Part shown: one piece after another, positions 34,121-43,252 of the stretch | Numbering within the stretch: position 1 is the first letter of the stretch | Layout of the letters: every line of letters starts with the position of its first letter | Source: Paenibacillus sp. TCA20 | GTDB taxonomy: Bacteria; Bacillota; Bacilli; Paenibacillales; Paenibacillaceae | Length of the DNA: 64,000 nt | Direction: 5' to 3' | Assembly (NCBI RefSeq): GCF_000732325.1 | Contig: NZ_BBIW01000016.1 | Span: 50,775-114,774 of the forward strand | Notes under the pieces: model-generated | Databases searched by the model: none | What the model was told of the DNA's origin: nothing | What the model saw: the letters and a program-made list of their open reading frames with translations, nothing else | Translations under genes and position numbers: made by a program

Positions 34121-36907
34121 TTGAGCTCACAACTTATCGGTGTTCCATTAGAAGGATTTGCAGAATTCAGTAGAAAGGTCGCGGCAGAAGGTGCAGTACT
34201 GCTCAAGAACGATGGACAAGTGCTGCCTATACAACGTTCCGAAAACGTTTCAGTTTTTGGACGTACTCAGGTAAATTACTATCGCAGCGGTACCGGATCA
34301 GGCGGCAGTGTCAATGTGGTATATACGACCAATCTGCTGGATGGCCTTCGCGCAAAGTCTCAAATCGAGGTCAATGAGGAGCTAGCAGCTACCTATGAAA
34401 AATGGATTGAACAAAATCCATTCGATAACGGCGGAGGCGGATGGGCAGCCGAACCTTGGCATCAGAAAGAAATGCCATTGACCGATGAATTGGTATCTGG
34501 GGCTAGAAGCAAATCTGCAAAGGCAATTGTTGTGATCGGGCGTACAGCTGGTGAGGATCAGGATAATGCGAACGAGCAGGGAAGCTATCAGCTGACGGAT
34601 GATGAAAAAGCGATGCTGACCATGGTAACGAAGTATTTTGAACAAACCATTGTCGTGCTTAATGTCTCCAACATCATTGATATGAGCTGGCTGGACGATG
34701 CAAGTCATGTTTACCCGATTTCGGCAGTGATCTATTCATGGCAGGGCGGAATGGAAGGCGGAAATGCGATCGCCGATGTGCTGGCAGGGGATGTTACGCC
34801 GAGCGGTAAGCTGACCGATACGATTGCATATTCCATCGAGGATTATCCTTCGACCCGTAATTACGGTCATGAGTTTAAGAATCTGTACGAGGAAGATATT
34901 TACGTAGGTTATCGTTATTTCGAAACCTTCTGTCCGGATAAGGTGCAGTTTGCATTTGGATATGGACTGTCCTACACGACCTTTTCAATTGAGAATGATG
35001 GTGCGACGAAGGGGAGCGAAGGTGGAGCCGAATTTATTGAATTGAAGGTCAAGGTAACTAACACAGGCAGCGCTTATGCGGGCAAAGAGACTGTTCAAGT
35101 CTATTACGAAGCGCCGCAAGGGAAGCTGGGACAGCCTGCCCGAGCGCTTGCCGCTTTTGCCAAAACAAAGCTCCTTGAGCCGGGTGAATCAGAGCAGCTG
35201 ACACTCCGCTTCTCCGTTGATTCTATGGCTTCCTACGATGACAGCGGCGTAACAGGGCACCCATCGGCTTACGTATTGGAAGAAGGGGTGTATCGTTTCT
35301 ATGTCGGCAGCAGCGTTAAACAGCTGGAAGCAGTAACGGTAGACGGGCAGGAAGGCTATATTCTTGAATCGCTTGTCGTCGTGGAGCAGCTGCAGGAGGC
35401 GATGGCGCCAACGGAAGGCTTCAAGCGGATGATGCCTGGTGCACGCCAGGCGGATGGCACATATGAGCTGTCGGCAGCCGAAGTTCCCACACGGAAGATT
35501 TCTCTTGGAGAGCGAATTGAGAAGAATCTTCCACAGACACTAGCACAGACGGGAGATCAAGGCTACAAGCTGAAAGATGTGCATGAGGGTAAAGTCAGCA
35601 TTGAGCAATTTATTGCTCAGCTGAGCGACCAGGATCTGGCGGCTATCGTTCGGGGCGAGGGTATGAGCAGCCCGCTCGTTACGCCAGGGACGGCTTCGGC
35701 TTTTGGAGGTGTCAGCGACAGTCTGCTAGGCTTCGGTATTCCTGTTGGATGTACAGCAGATGGCCCTTCCGGCATCCGGATGGACAGCGGGCAGCAGGCA
35801 ACACAGGTGGCAATCGGCACACTGCTTGCAGCGACATGGAATGTGGATCTGGTCGAAGAACTCTATGTGATGGAAGGCAGAGAGCTGGTCCGCAATGAAA
35901 TCGACACTCTACTGGGGCCGGGCCTTAATATTCGCCGCAGTCCGCTGAACGGCCGGAACTTTGAGTATTTCTCCGAAGATCCACTGGTAACCGGTTTGTT
36001 TGCAGCAGCTTGTACGCGCGGAATTCGCAAGGGAGGTTCTTTTGCTACACTGAAGCATTTTGCCTGCAATAACCAGGAGAAGTATCGTACCAAAGTCGAT
36101 GCGGTCGTATCGGAGCGTGCTCTGCGTGAGATTTATCTAAAGGGCTTTGAAATGGCCGTAAAACAAGGTGGGGCAAACTCCATTATGACCTCATATAATC
36201 CGATTAACGGCCATTGGGCTGCTTCCAATTATGATCTGAACACGACGATTCTCCGCGGTGAATGGGGATATAAAGGGATCGTGATGACGGACTGGTGGGC
36301 CGTGATGAACGATTCGGCGAACAGCGGTCCAGCAGACCGTAAGAACACGAACTTTATGATTCGCGCTCAGAACGATCTCTATATGGTGGTCAGCAACTAT
36401 GGAGCGGAAACGAACGCGTATGGCGATAATACGATAGAATCCCTGGAGAACGGCACGCTCACGCGTGGGGAATTACAGCGTAATGCCATCAATATTTGTG
36501 AGTGGCTGATGCAGGCTCCGGTGTTCTCAAGAGATACGTTTATTAAGGAGAGCGTGGAGCAGTTTAAGGCGAGTGTATCCCTGCATCCAGAACAGGTGCA
36601 GACGGTGGCAGAGGAAGGTCAAGTGAAGATCGTGCCAGACAGTCCAGCGGTGATTAAAGTCGAAGCGCCGGGAGTGTACCGCATTTTTGCAAATGTCATG
36701 TCTCCAGATGGCGAGCTTGCACAAAGTGCTTGTAACCTGATGCTGAACGGACAAGTGGTCACTACGGTCCAAACGAACGGAACGGAAGGTAAGTGGGTGA
36801 AGCTGAAGCAGATCAAGGTGGAGCTCGAAGCAGGTCTGTATGAATTGACGTTTGAGCATATCAAGCCAGGTATGCATATTGACCAAATTGAATTCAAGCA
36901 AGTGTAA
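34121..36907 (+). CDS. GH3 glycosidase with permuted domain order (beta-glucosidase-like)
   Basis: 928 aa, TTG start with AGGAGGG six bases upstream. The usual GH3 order is swapped: the C-terminal GH3_C domain comes first (AAEGAVLLKNDGQVLPI, then SGKLTDTIAYSIEDYPST and FAFGYGLSYTTF), then a fibronectin-like region, then the catalytic (alpha/beta)8 domain (CTADGPSGIRM, LGPGLNIRRSPLNGRNFEYF split by the turn, KHFACNNQE, nucleophile Asp724 in VMTDWW). Members of this permuted group act on beta-glucosides or oligosaccharides. No signal peptide, so it is cytoplasmic. A carbohydrate-type C-terminal module of about 100 residues (FANVMSPDGELAQ to the end) follows. Two cre-like sites suggest catabolite control. 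Confidence 0.9.
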   Translation: MSSQLIGVPLEGFAEFSRKVAAEGAVLLKNDGQVLPIQRSENVSVFGRTQVNYYRSGTGSGGSVNVVYTTNLLDGLRAKSQIEVNEELAATYEKWIEQNPFDNGGGGWAAEPWHQKEMPLTDELVSGARSKSAKAIVVIGRTAGEDQDNANEQGSYQLTDDEKAMLTMVTKYFEQTIVVLNVSNIIDMSWLDDASHVYPISAVIYSWQGGMEGGNAIADVLAGDVTPSGKLTDTIAYSIEDYPSTRNYGHEFKNLYEEDIYVGYRYFETFCPDKVQFAFGYGLSYTTFSIENDGATKGSEGGAEFIELKVKVTNTGSAYAGKETVQVYYEAPQGKLGQPARALAAFAKTKLLEPGESEQLTLRFSVDSMASYDDSGVTGHPSAYVLEEGVYRFYVGSSVKQLEAVTVDGQEGYILESLVVVEQLQEAMAPTEGFKRMMPGARQADGTYELSAAEVPTRKISLGERIEKNLPQTLAQTGDQGYKLKDVHEGKVSIEQFIAQLSDQDLAAIVRGEGMSSPLVTPGTASAFGGVSDSLLGFGIPVGCTADGPSGIRMDSGQQATQVAIGTLLAATWNVDLVEELYVMEGRELVRNEIDTLLGPGLNIRRSPLNGRNFEYFSEDPLVTGLFAAACTRGIRKGGSFATLKHFACNNQEKYRTKVDAVVSERALREIYLKGFEMAVKQGGANSIMTSYNPINGHWAASNYDLNTTILRGEWGYKGIVMTDWWAVMNDSANSGPADRKNTNFMIRAQNDLYMVVSNYGAETNAYGDNTIESLENGTLTRGELQRNAINICEWLMQAPVFSRDTFIKESVEQFKASVSLHPEQVQTVAEEGQVKIVPDSPAVIKVEAPGVYRIFANVMSPDGELAQSACNLMLNGQVVTTVQTNGTEGKWVKLKQIKVELEAGLYELTFEHIKPGMHIDQIEFKQV

Positions 36908-36923
36908 TAAAAGGTTTCACATA

Positions 36924-36950
36924 GGCCTCCGCGTTTGCGGTGGCTTTTTT
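36924..36950 (+). terminator. Terminator after the permuted GH3 gene
   Basis: Stem GCCTCCGC/GCGGTGGC, 4-base loop, six T. Confidence 0.85.
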
Positions 36951-37200
36951 GCTTGTGGGTGGTTCTAATGTATAAATTGAAGTTTAAGCTGGCAGGTTTG
37001 TGTGTTTAAATCAAATCTGTGGCAAGATTGCAATGCAATAATTCACCTAAATCACAAGGATCTGTTACGGAATTCCAACAAACGGACGAGTTCCATTGAC
37101 CTTATCATTAGACCCGTTGTAAGATGTCCCTGAATGCTGAAGTGAGATGAGCCGTTTACCAGTCTGACCACAGCATATAGCAGGAGAGGACAGGTGGATA

Positions 37201-37509
37201 ATGAACAAATCAAGCAAGAACGCAATGCGTTTTTTCAGTGTCGTCGGAATGATCGAGGGGATTTCCTTCATTTTATTGCTTGCGATTGCCATGCCTTTGA
37301 AATATGCATTTGATATTCCAGCAGCTGTAACCATTGTGGGGGGAGCACATGGGTTTTTGTTTGTTCTCTATATCATCGCCATTGCGATTGCAGCTATTCT
37401 AAACCGCTGGTCGATCAAGATGGTGCTGGCAGCACTCGTCGCCTCCATCATACCTTTTGGACCTTTTATTATTGATCGCAGAATACGCAGAAATTTGGCG
37501 GTTGCCTGA
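37201..37509 (+). CDS. DUF3817-family membrane protein
   Basis: 102 aa with three hydrophobic segments, start after GGAGAGG. The DUF3817 pattern is visible: FSVVGMIEGISFILLL, then MPLKYAF, GGAHGFLFVLYI and a final PFGPFIIDRRI. The function of this small integral membrane family is unknown. It stands alone and is closed by its own terminator. Confidence 0.85.
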   Translation: MNKSSKNAMRFFSVVGMIEGISFILLLAIAMPLKYAFDIPAAVTIVGGAHGFLFVLYIIAIAIAAILNRWSIKMVLAALVASIIPFGPFIIDRRIRRNLAVA

Positions 37510-37952
37510 TCGACATCGCTTGCGAGGAATAGATACGACATAGAATATAAATAGAAGAAGTAAGGCTGTTGAGGTGATCTCAATGGCTTTTTTTCTTTTG
37601 GTGATTCTTTTTGGTGATATGAGAAGGAGTGATACTAGGGGTCATACGGAGTAACGAGTGGCAATCAGCTTATTTGGCAGAATGATTATGTGGTACAGAC
37701 TCGGATTTCGCATATGTTATTACTTACATAAAAATTATCATTTTACATCGATTCTTGTCATTATTTCTCGGGAAATAAGCTGTGTAACTCGCTAAAATAC
37801 TCACTTATATAGTAGAAAAGTCAAATTAAAAGGCGAATCTTAGCGGAGCATCATTGCATCGGTTAGCCTTCAACGCCATGGATATACTCATTAGGTAAAT
37901 ATAGGATATAGTAAAGAGAAATCAAGGATCATAGCAAATGGAGGCTTATCAG
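37510..37952. other. Intergenic region before pyroglutamyl peptidase
   Basis: Holds a terminator at 37562-37600 (stem AGGC-TG-TTGAG/CTCAA-TG-GCTT, seven T) for the DUF3817 gene, a 7-bp inverted repeat TTATTTC-N4-GAAATAA (37761-37778), and a TATAGT -10-like box near 37909 with no clear -35. No further gene is seen. Confidence 0.6.
37562..37600 (+). terminator. Terminator after the DUF3817 gene
   Basis: Inverted repeat TTGAG/CTCAA extended by GGC/GCT pairs and followed by seven T. Confidence 0.75.
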
Positions 37953-38600
37953 ATGGTTAAAAAGGTACTGTTAACTGGATTCGACCCTTTTGGAGGTGAA
38001 CAGATTAATCCTGCGCTAGAAGCTGTGAAGCGGCTGAATTGCAAGAAGACGAGCAATGTGAAATTGGTTGCTTATGAAATCCCGACGGTCTTCTCCAAGT
38101 CCATTCAGCATGTCATTTCCGCTATCGAAAAAGAGCAGCCCGATGTTGTCATCTGCATTGGACAGGCTGGCGGACGGACACAGATTACGCCGGAACGTAT
38201 CGCGATCAATGTAGATGATGCCCGTATACCAGATAATGAACAGCAGCAGCCGATTGACGAGCCGATTGTACAGAACGGGCCTACCGCCTATTTTTCTACA
38301 TTACCGATCAAAAAGATGGTAGAAGCGATGAGAACAGCCGGTATTCCCGCGGCCGTGTCTAATACGGCAGGTACTTTTGTATGCAACCATTTGTTTTATG
38401 GCTTAATGCATTATTTGCAGTTCTACTCACCACATATTCGCGGCGGCTTCATACATATCCCGTATCTTCCTGAGCAGACATTGAACTCATCTGCCCCGAG
38501 CCTATGTCTAGATCACATTGTAAAAGGTCTTGAAATTGCTGCGATCACAGCTGCAAATGCCGAAGAGGATATCAAGATAATTGGAGGAGAGCTTCATTAG
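37953..38600 (+). CDS. pcp: Pyroglutamyl peptidase (pyrrolidone-carboxylate peptidase)
   Basis: 215 aa from ATG 37953; GGAGG lies eight bases upstream, inside the alternative start at 37938, which is therefore rejected. The catalytic triad of the family is in place: Glu81 in TPERIAIN, Cys144 in TFVCNHL and His168 in FIHIP. It removes N-terminal pyroglutamate from peptides in the cytoplasm. Length and motifs are those of a complete, functional enzyme. Confidence 0.95.
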   Translation: MVKKVLLTGFDPFGGEQINPALEAVKRLNCKKTSNVKLVAYEIPTVFSKSIQHVISAIEKEQPDVVICIGQAGGRTQITPERIAINVDDARIPDNEQQQPIDEPIVQNGPTAYFSTLPIKKMVEAMRTAGIPAAVSNTAGTFVCNHLFYGLMHYLQFYSPHIRGGFIHIPYLPEQTLNSSAPSLCLDHIVKGLEIAAITAANAEEDIKIIGGELH

Positions 38601-38683
38601 CGTAGAAAGGAGTACCTACCCCGTATAGGTTATTCGATGGTATCCTGTGTTTCTAAATACATATCTAGAGGAATTAGAACATC

Positions 38684-38845
38684 ATGGACAAACTTGGACT
38701 CTTTTGGGCACTCTTTGTATTCTTTATTATGATCAATTTCTTTTCCATTTGGTTTATTGGGAACTATTGGTCGATAATTCTTATCGCTATTATTTGTGTT
38801 GATTGGTTAGTCAGGAAGTGTACAAGATATTATAAGAAACGATGA
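38684..38845 (+). CDS. Small membrane protein of unknown function
   Basis: 53 aa from ATG 38684. Two hydrophobic stretches (FWALFVFFIMINFFSIWF and IILIAIICVDWL) are followed by a basic tail (KCTRYYKKR), consistent with one or two membrane helices. The ribosome site, AGAGGAA, is 10-11 bases from the start, which is weak. Not recognised; it may be a minor membrane peptide or a chance frame. Confidence 0.45.
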   Translation: MDKLGLFWALFVFFIMINFFSIWFIGNYWSIILIAIICVDWLVRKCTRYYKKR

Positions 38846-38966
38846 ATCACTCTTTATTTCTTAGCTCACTTCTGTTCATAATTAAAATTTATTCTCGCCA
38901 GAATCGTGCAGCCAACAGCGCGGTTCTTTTCCTTTTTTTACAGATCGGAATCCATTTTCATTTCAC

Positions 38967-38996
38967 TGAAAACTTTTTATCCTGATCCCAGGGTAT
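38967..38996 (+). promoter_or_regulatory. Candidate ECF sigma-type promoter
   Basis: TGAAAACTTTT (38967-38977) and GGTATT (38992-38997) resemble the TGAAAC ... CGTA pattern of extracytoplasmic-function sigma factors. Since it precedes the ECF sigma gene, it may be autoregulated. The spacer is a little long. Confidence 0.4.
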
Positions 38997-39032
38997 TATA
39001 TATGACTGACATACAGAAAGGGGGGCCGCGCG

Positions 39033-39575
39033 TTGACACAAGACCTGATCAGGCAGCTCCAACAAGAGTACAGCGATGAATTATTCGAGCAGCTCTACAG
39101 AATTTATACCGACAAAGCGATACGCACGGCGACGGCCATAACGAGAAGCTCCGCAAGTGCAGCGGATGTTGTGCAAGAAACATTTATGAGAGTATACCGG
39201 AATTTGAATACCTTTGATCTGAACAAACCCTTTGAACCTTGGTTTAATCGAATTTTGGTTAATGAATGCAACAGATATTTGGAGAAGCATTCAAGGTTAG
39301 TTCCGACGGAGCTGACGGATGAGCGTGTGCTGCCAGCGCAGCATGACCGCTACAACTTTGATGAGCACGGCGATATATACGACATGGTGCAGAGACTGGA
39401 GGATCAGCAGCGAATTCCGATCATTCTGAAGTACGTAAATGATTATGCGGAAAAGGATATCGCAGAGATGCTGGATCTGAACGTAAACACCGTCAAATCG
39501 AGATTGTATAAAGCAAGGCAGAAGCTGCAAGGCTGGCTGAGGCTGAATGGAGGAGGAGAGCAGGATGGCTCATAA
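39033..39575 (+). CDS. ECF-type RNA polymerase sigma factor
   Basis: 180 aa, TTG start after AAAGGGGGG. Region 2 is seen in QETFMRVYRNLNTF and region 4 in RIPIILKYVNDYAEKDIAEMLDLNVNTVKSRLYKAR, split by the usual turns. It would direct RNA polymerase to a small stress or envelope regulon. It overlaps the following anti-sigma gene by 11 bp. The target regulon is unknown, but a possible autoregulated promoter lies just upstream. Confidence 0.93.
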   Translation: MTQDLIRQLQQEYSDELFEQLYRIYTDKAIRTATAITRSSASAADVVQETFMRVYRNLNTFDLNKPFEPWFNRILVNECNRYLEKHSRLVPTELTDERVLPAQHDRYNFDEHGDIYDMVQRLEDQQRIPIILKYVNDYAEKDIAEMLDLNVNTVKSRLYKARQKLQGWLRLNGGGEQDGS

Positions 39576-40377
39576 CGAAGAACGAGATGACCAGCTGGAT
39601 CACCAGCTGAAAGACGGGCTGAGAGCAGGGACGGATGAATCGGTACAGCAACAGGACAAGATATGGTCAGCCATAAAGGGACAAATTCAGGAAGAGCGTC
39701 GACATACGGAAGCAGCAGGGGAGCTGTATTCTGTAAGGAGGAAGCAGAAATCGAAGCGGAAGCGATGGATTATCCCGGCAGTGGCGGCTGCTTCCATTCT
39801 TATCGTCATGAGCTTGCCAACCGCGCCCGTACAAGCACTCGTCGAGCAGGTAAGGGAATGGTTCGCACCGGAAAAAACAGTGGAGACAGAGATTGAAGGC
39901 ATGCCTTCCACAAGTGTTGATACACTGCACGAAGGGACAGACCAGGAGTACGTCATTTATTTTGATACCACGATGTACAAAATGATCCAAGAGGAGGGAA
40001 TGGACAAGATTGTACTCGCTGATCCGCCAGGAGAGCCGTATCCAGAGGTGTCGATGGAAATCTACCAGGTAGCCATGCTTCCGGAGGATGCGGCAGCCGA
40101 CATTGAGGCAACCCTTGAGAAGGATTACTCCAAAGTACACGCTGCGGAAGCTATTGAGACGCCGGTCACAGGCTGGGAAGTTAGAGCCATTGGCGGTACT
40201 GGCGGTTCGGAATGGAATGACCCGATCGTCAGGTATTATGTGTTCGACAACGAAAAAGGCGGCAGCTTTATTGTGAAGCAGAACTATTTCATGGAAGCAG
40301 CCGAGGGCTTCGGCTCAAGACTACAGCAGATGATGCTGGAGTTCCACATTACAAATGGAGAATCGCAGTCTCAATAG
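39565..40377 (+). CDS. Membrane-bound anti-sigma factor
   Basis: 270 aa from ATG 39565 after GGAGGAGAG. The N-terminal 60 residues are soluble and charged, a basic stop-transfer (KQKSKRKRW) precedes one membrane helix (IIPAVAAASILIVMSL), and the rest is extracytoplasmic. This is the classic layout of a transmembrane anti-sigma factor, and the gene overlaps its sigma factor. The outer domain is not of a named family that I recognise. A terminator follows. Confidence 0.85.
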   Translation: MAHNEERDDQLDHQLKDGLRAGTDESVQQQDKIWSAIKGQIQEERRHTEAAGELYSVRRKQKSKRKRWIIPAVAAASILIVMSLPTAPVQALVEQVREWFAPEKTVETEIEGMPSTSVDTLHEGTDQEYVIYFDTTMYKMIQEEGMDKIVLADPPGEPYPEVSMEIYQVAMLPEDAAADIEATLEKDYSKVHAAEAIETPVTGWEVRAIGGTGGSEWNDPIVRYYVFDNEKGGSFIVKQNYFMEAAEGFGSRLQQMMLEFHITNGESQSQ

Positions 40378-40392
40378 GCGAGGTTATTATAC

Positions 40393-40437
40393 AAAAAAAG
40401 AGAGCAGCACGGTTATGATGCCGGGCGCTCTTTTTTT
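40393..40437 (+). terminator. Terminator after the sigma/anti-sigma operon
   Basis: Stem AAAAAAAGAG-GC/GC-CTCTTTTTTT with one mismatch and about 19 bases in the loop. Confidence 0.8.
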
Positions 40438-40605
40438 GTGTCAGAGTTTAAGGGGCCTGCTTATAGCGGCTCCTTATTAATTTCCATCAACCAGAGATCT
40501 AGCACCACTATATACAATTAATGTCTGTAATGTTATTCACATTATGCCGACATATCTATTAAGCGAATCAACGAATTGATAATCAGAGATCTGGAGGAAA
40601 ATATA

Positions 40606-41445
40606 ATGAATATTGTAGACGCGCTGATTAAGAGCATGCCGTTCATTAAGGAGGTCATCCGTGAGGATGTAGCTATTGCTATATTTGACCGTGAGAAAAT
40701 ATTGTATTGGTCTGACAGTGAATCTTTGAAGTTTGGATTTGAGGCAGGGTATCCGCTGGATGAGCATAATCGGAATTTCTCATTTTTCCCTAACGGATAT
40801 GTGAAGACGGTGGACCGGGTGGAATACTCCGGCTACGAATATCCTTTTGAAGCGATGTTTCTGCCTATCAAGGACGAGAATGGAGAAATGCTGGCTGCAC
40901 TCAGCGTAAACTACAGCCTGGAGAACCAGGAAATGCTTGAGAAATATATGGGGGCCACAGAGCAGATTGCCGAGCAGCTGCTAAGTGGTATTCAGCAAGT
41001 AGCTGCGCATTCCGAAGAATTGTCCGCTACCTCGGATGAAATCTTGAACAATTCCAAAGAAGCGGTGAAAAAATCCGAAGCGGTCAACCATGTCACTGGA
41101 TTTATTCGTGAGATCTCTGAGCAGACAAACCTGCTGGGCCTTAATGCTGCGATCGAAGCAGCGCGTGTTGGTGAAGCAGGAGCGGGATTTGGTGTTGTTG
41201 CCAAGGAAGTCCGCAAGCTGTCGGTTGACACCAAAGAGGCGACGCATCAAATTGAATCGTCCCTAGACAGTGTCCAGCAGTCCATTAAACAGATGGAGGA
41301 AGAGATTGGACAGATCGCCCATGCTTCACAGGATCAGGCGCAGCTGGTTATGAACTTTATGACCGCAATCGAGCAGTTGAACGAAACAAGTCAAAACCTA
41401 CGCGGTTTTATCAATAAATTTATAACGTATGATCAGACCAAATAA
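40606..41445 (+). CDS. Short soluble methyl-accepting chemoreceptor (YfmS-like)
   Basis: 279 aa from ATG 40606 after GGAGGA; the upstream ATG at 40576 lacks a site. No membrane segment is present. Residues 1-120 look like a small PAS-type sensor (ILYWSDSESLKFGF); residues about 130-270 are the signalling coiled coil with the conserved hairpin EISEQTNLLGLNAAIEAARVG. It resembles Bacillus subtilis YfmS, a soluble transducer of about 286 aa. It would signal through CheA/CheW in the cytoplasm. The short signalling domain suggests few adaptation sites. Confidence 0.88.
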   Translation: MNIVDALIKSMPFIKEVIREDVAIAIFDREKILYWSDSESLKFGFEAGYPLDEHNRNFSFFPNGYVKTVDRVEYSGYEYPFEAMFLPIKDENGEMLAALSVNYSLENQEMLEKYMGATEQIAEQLLSGIQQVAAHSEELSATSDEILNNSKEAVKKSEAVNHVTGFIREISEQTNLLGLNAAIEAARVGEAGAGFGVVAKEVRKLSVDTKEATHQIESSLDSVQQSIKQMEEEIGQIAHASQDQAQLVMNFMTAIEQLNETSQNLRGFINKFITYDQTK

Positions 41446-41587
41446 CGATGCATTCCTCGAGCGGCTCAATAGAGCTGCTTTATTTTTTACCTGAATACGG
41501 ATGGAAGAAAGTGAGGGGAATTAGACAAGATAAAAATACCATGGCTATAATGAGAGCACGATTTATCGGATGGGGAGGTCACATATC

Positions 41588-43252
41588 ATGCAGAGTACTT
41601 TACTGATGCTGCTGCAGCTATTAGAGCGGGCTGCATTGCTGCTGATGTGCTTGTTCGTGCTGATCCGGGTACCCCGTTTCAGGACTTTTTTTCAGAACGG
41701 AGACAAGACATGGAAGGAGCTCACCATTGCCAGCCTGATCTTCAGCGGGTTTGCTTTGTTTGGCACCTACAGCGGTATTAATGTCGAAGGCTCACTCGTC
41801 AATGTGCGAATTATTGCAATTATGTCAGGTGGAATATTGTTCGGTCCCTGGGTGGGACTCGTTACGGGTGTTATATCGGGCATACACCGTTTCTTGATCG
41901 ACATCGGCGGTGTCACTTCCATCCCTTGTTTGATCACAAGCATAACCGCAGGTGTCGTGTCAGGGTACATATACAAGCTGAAGTCAGCCGAGCAGAGGTG
42001 GAAAGCGGGTATCCTCGCTGGTATGGCATGCGAAGCTTTAACGATGATCCTCATATTAGTGATGGCCGAGCCTTCCTCATTAGGAATCGAGATCGTTTCG
42101 CGAATTGCTATGCCGATGATCCTAAGCCAGGTCAGTGTGGGTCTTATTGTCCTGCTGGTTCAAAGCGTAGAGGGGGAGAAGGAGGTTGTAGCGGCCAAGC
42201 AGGCCAAGCTGTCGCTGGATATTGCGAACAAGACGCTCCCCTATTTCCGAAGCATTAACCAGGAATCGCTGCATACGATCTGCCGGATTATTAAGGATGA
42301 CATTGGTGCGGACGCGGTGGCGATCACGGACACGAAGCTGATATTGGCATATGTCGGCGTGGGGGAAGAGCACTATCTGGAGCGTCATGAGATTATTAGT
42401 GAAGAGACGAAGAAGACGATCTCGAGCGGGCAAATTACGATTCGAAATAACGATACGGCGCATACCCATCCATTCATCAAGTCACTGATGATTATTCCGC
42501 TTCAAGAGAAGGGAGAGATCACAGGGGCGCTGAAAATTTATTATGCCAAAGCACATAAGATCACAGATTCACTGCAAGCCCTCGCGATCGGTTTGTCGCA
42601 AATGATCTCGACCTTGATGGAAGTATCCAGAGTGGAGGGAATGAAAGAAATGGCGAACAAGGCAGAGCTGAAGGCGCTGCAGACGAAGATCAATCCTCAT
42701 TTTTTGTTCAATGCGCTGAATGCAATTGCCTCGTCGATTCGAATCAATCCGGATAAAGCCAGAGAGCTGATCGTGAATCTGTCGGGATATATGCGCTATA
42801 ATCTGGAGCTTACAGATAAAATGATCGATATCCATGCCGAGCTGCAGCAGGTACAGCAGTATGTAGAGATTGAAAAAGCCCGCTTTGGCCACCGCCTGAA
42901 CGTGGAGTACGACATTGATGAAGTACAGGTACGAATTCCAAGTCTCATCATTCAGCCGCTGGTGGAGAATGCCATTAATCATGGGATACTGAAAATAAAA
43001 GGACCAGGTACTGTCACGATTGCCGTGAAAGAGCACGAAGGAAGGGTGCGGATTACCATTGCGGATACAGGAGCTGGCATTCCGGAGGAGATTATTAAGA
43101 AGGTGCAGGATGGCAATATGCCTGAGCATCACATCGGACTGTATAACGTGCACCAGCGTGTTCAGCTCATTTACGGAGAGGGTTTGCATATCCGGCGGTT
43201 GGCTCAAGGCACCGAAATATTTTTTGATGTAAAAAAGGAGAAGCAGGCATGA
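41588..43252 (+). CDS. LytS-type sensor histidine kinase
   Basis: 554 aa from ATG 41588 with GGGGAGG nine bases before it. The N-terminus is a 5TM-5TMR_LYT membrane sensor (GTYSGINVEGSLVNVR, ISGGILFGPWVG-type region, GGVTSIPC). A GAF-like domain follows (about 215-335), then the kinase: INPHFLFNALNAI with His371, and the HATPase motifs NAINHGI, DTGAGIP and GLYNVHQRV. The family includes LytS, BtsS and YpdA, which sense membrane state or pyruvate. It overlaps its regulator by 4 bp and lies upstream of a YhjX-type transporter. Confidence 0.93.
   Translation: MQSTLLMLLQLLERAALLLMCLFVLIRVPRFRTFFQNGDKTWKELTIASLIFSGFALFGTYSGINVEGSLVNVRIIAIMSGGILFGPWVGLVTGVISGIHRFLIDIGGVTSIPCLITSITAGVVSGYIYKLKSAEQRWKAGILAGMACEALTMILILVMAEPSSLGIEIVSRIAMPMILSQVSVGLIVLLVQSVEGEKEVVAAKQAKLSLDIANKTLPYFRSINQESLHTICRIIKDDIGADAVAITDTKLILAYVGVGEEHYLERHEIISEETKKTISSGQITIRNNDTAHTHPFIKSLMIIPLQEKGEITGALKIYYAKAHKITDSLQALAIGLSQMISTLMEVSRVEGMKEMANKAELKALQTKINPHFLFNALNAIASSIRINPDKARELIVNLSGYMRYNLELTDKMIDIHAELQQVQQYVEIEKARFGHRLNVEYDIDEVQVRIPSLIIQPLVENAINHGILKIKGPGTVTIAVKEHEGRVRITIADTGAGIPEEIIKKVQDGNMPEHHIGLYNVHQRVQLIYGEGLHIRRLAQGTEIFFDVKKEKQA

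Noticed and set aside
37761..37778. Inverted repeat TTATTTC-N4-GAAATAA as an operator of pcp
   Set aside because: Nearly 175 bp from the start and AT-rich, so a chance repeat is likely; noted only within the intergenic entry.
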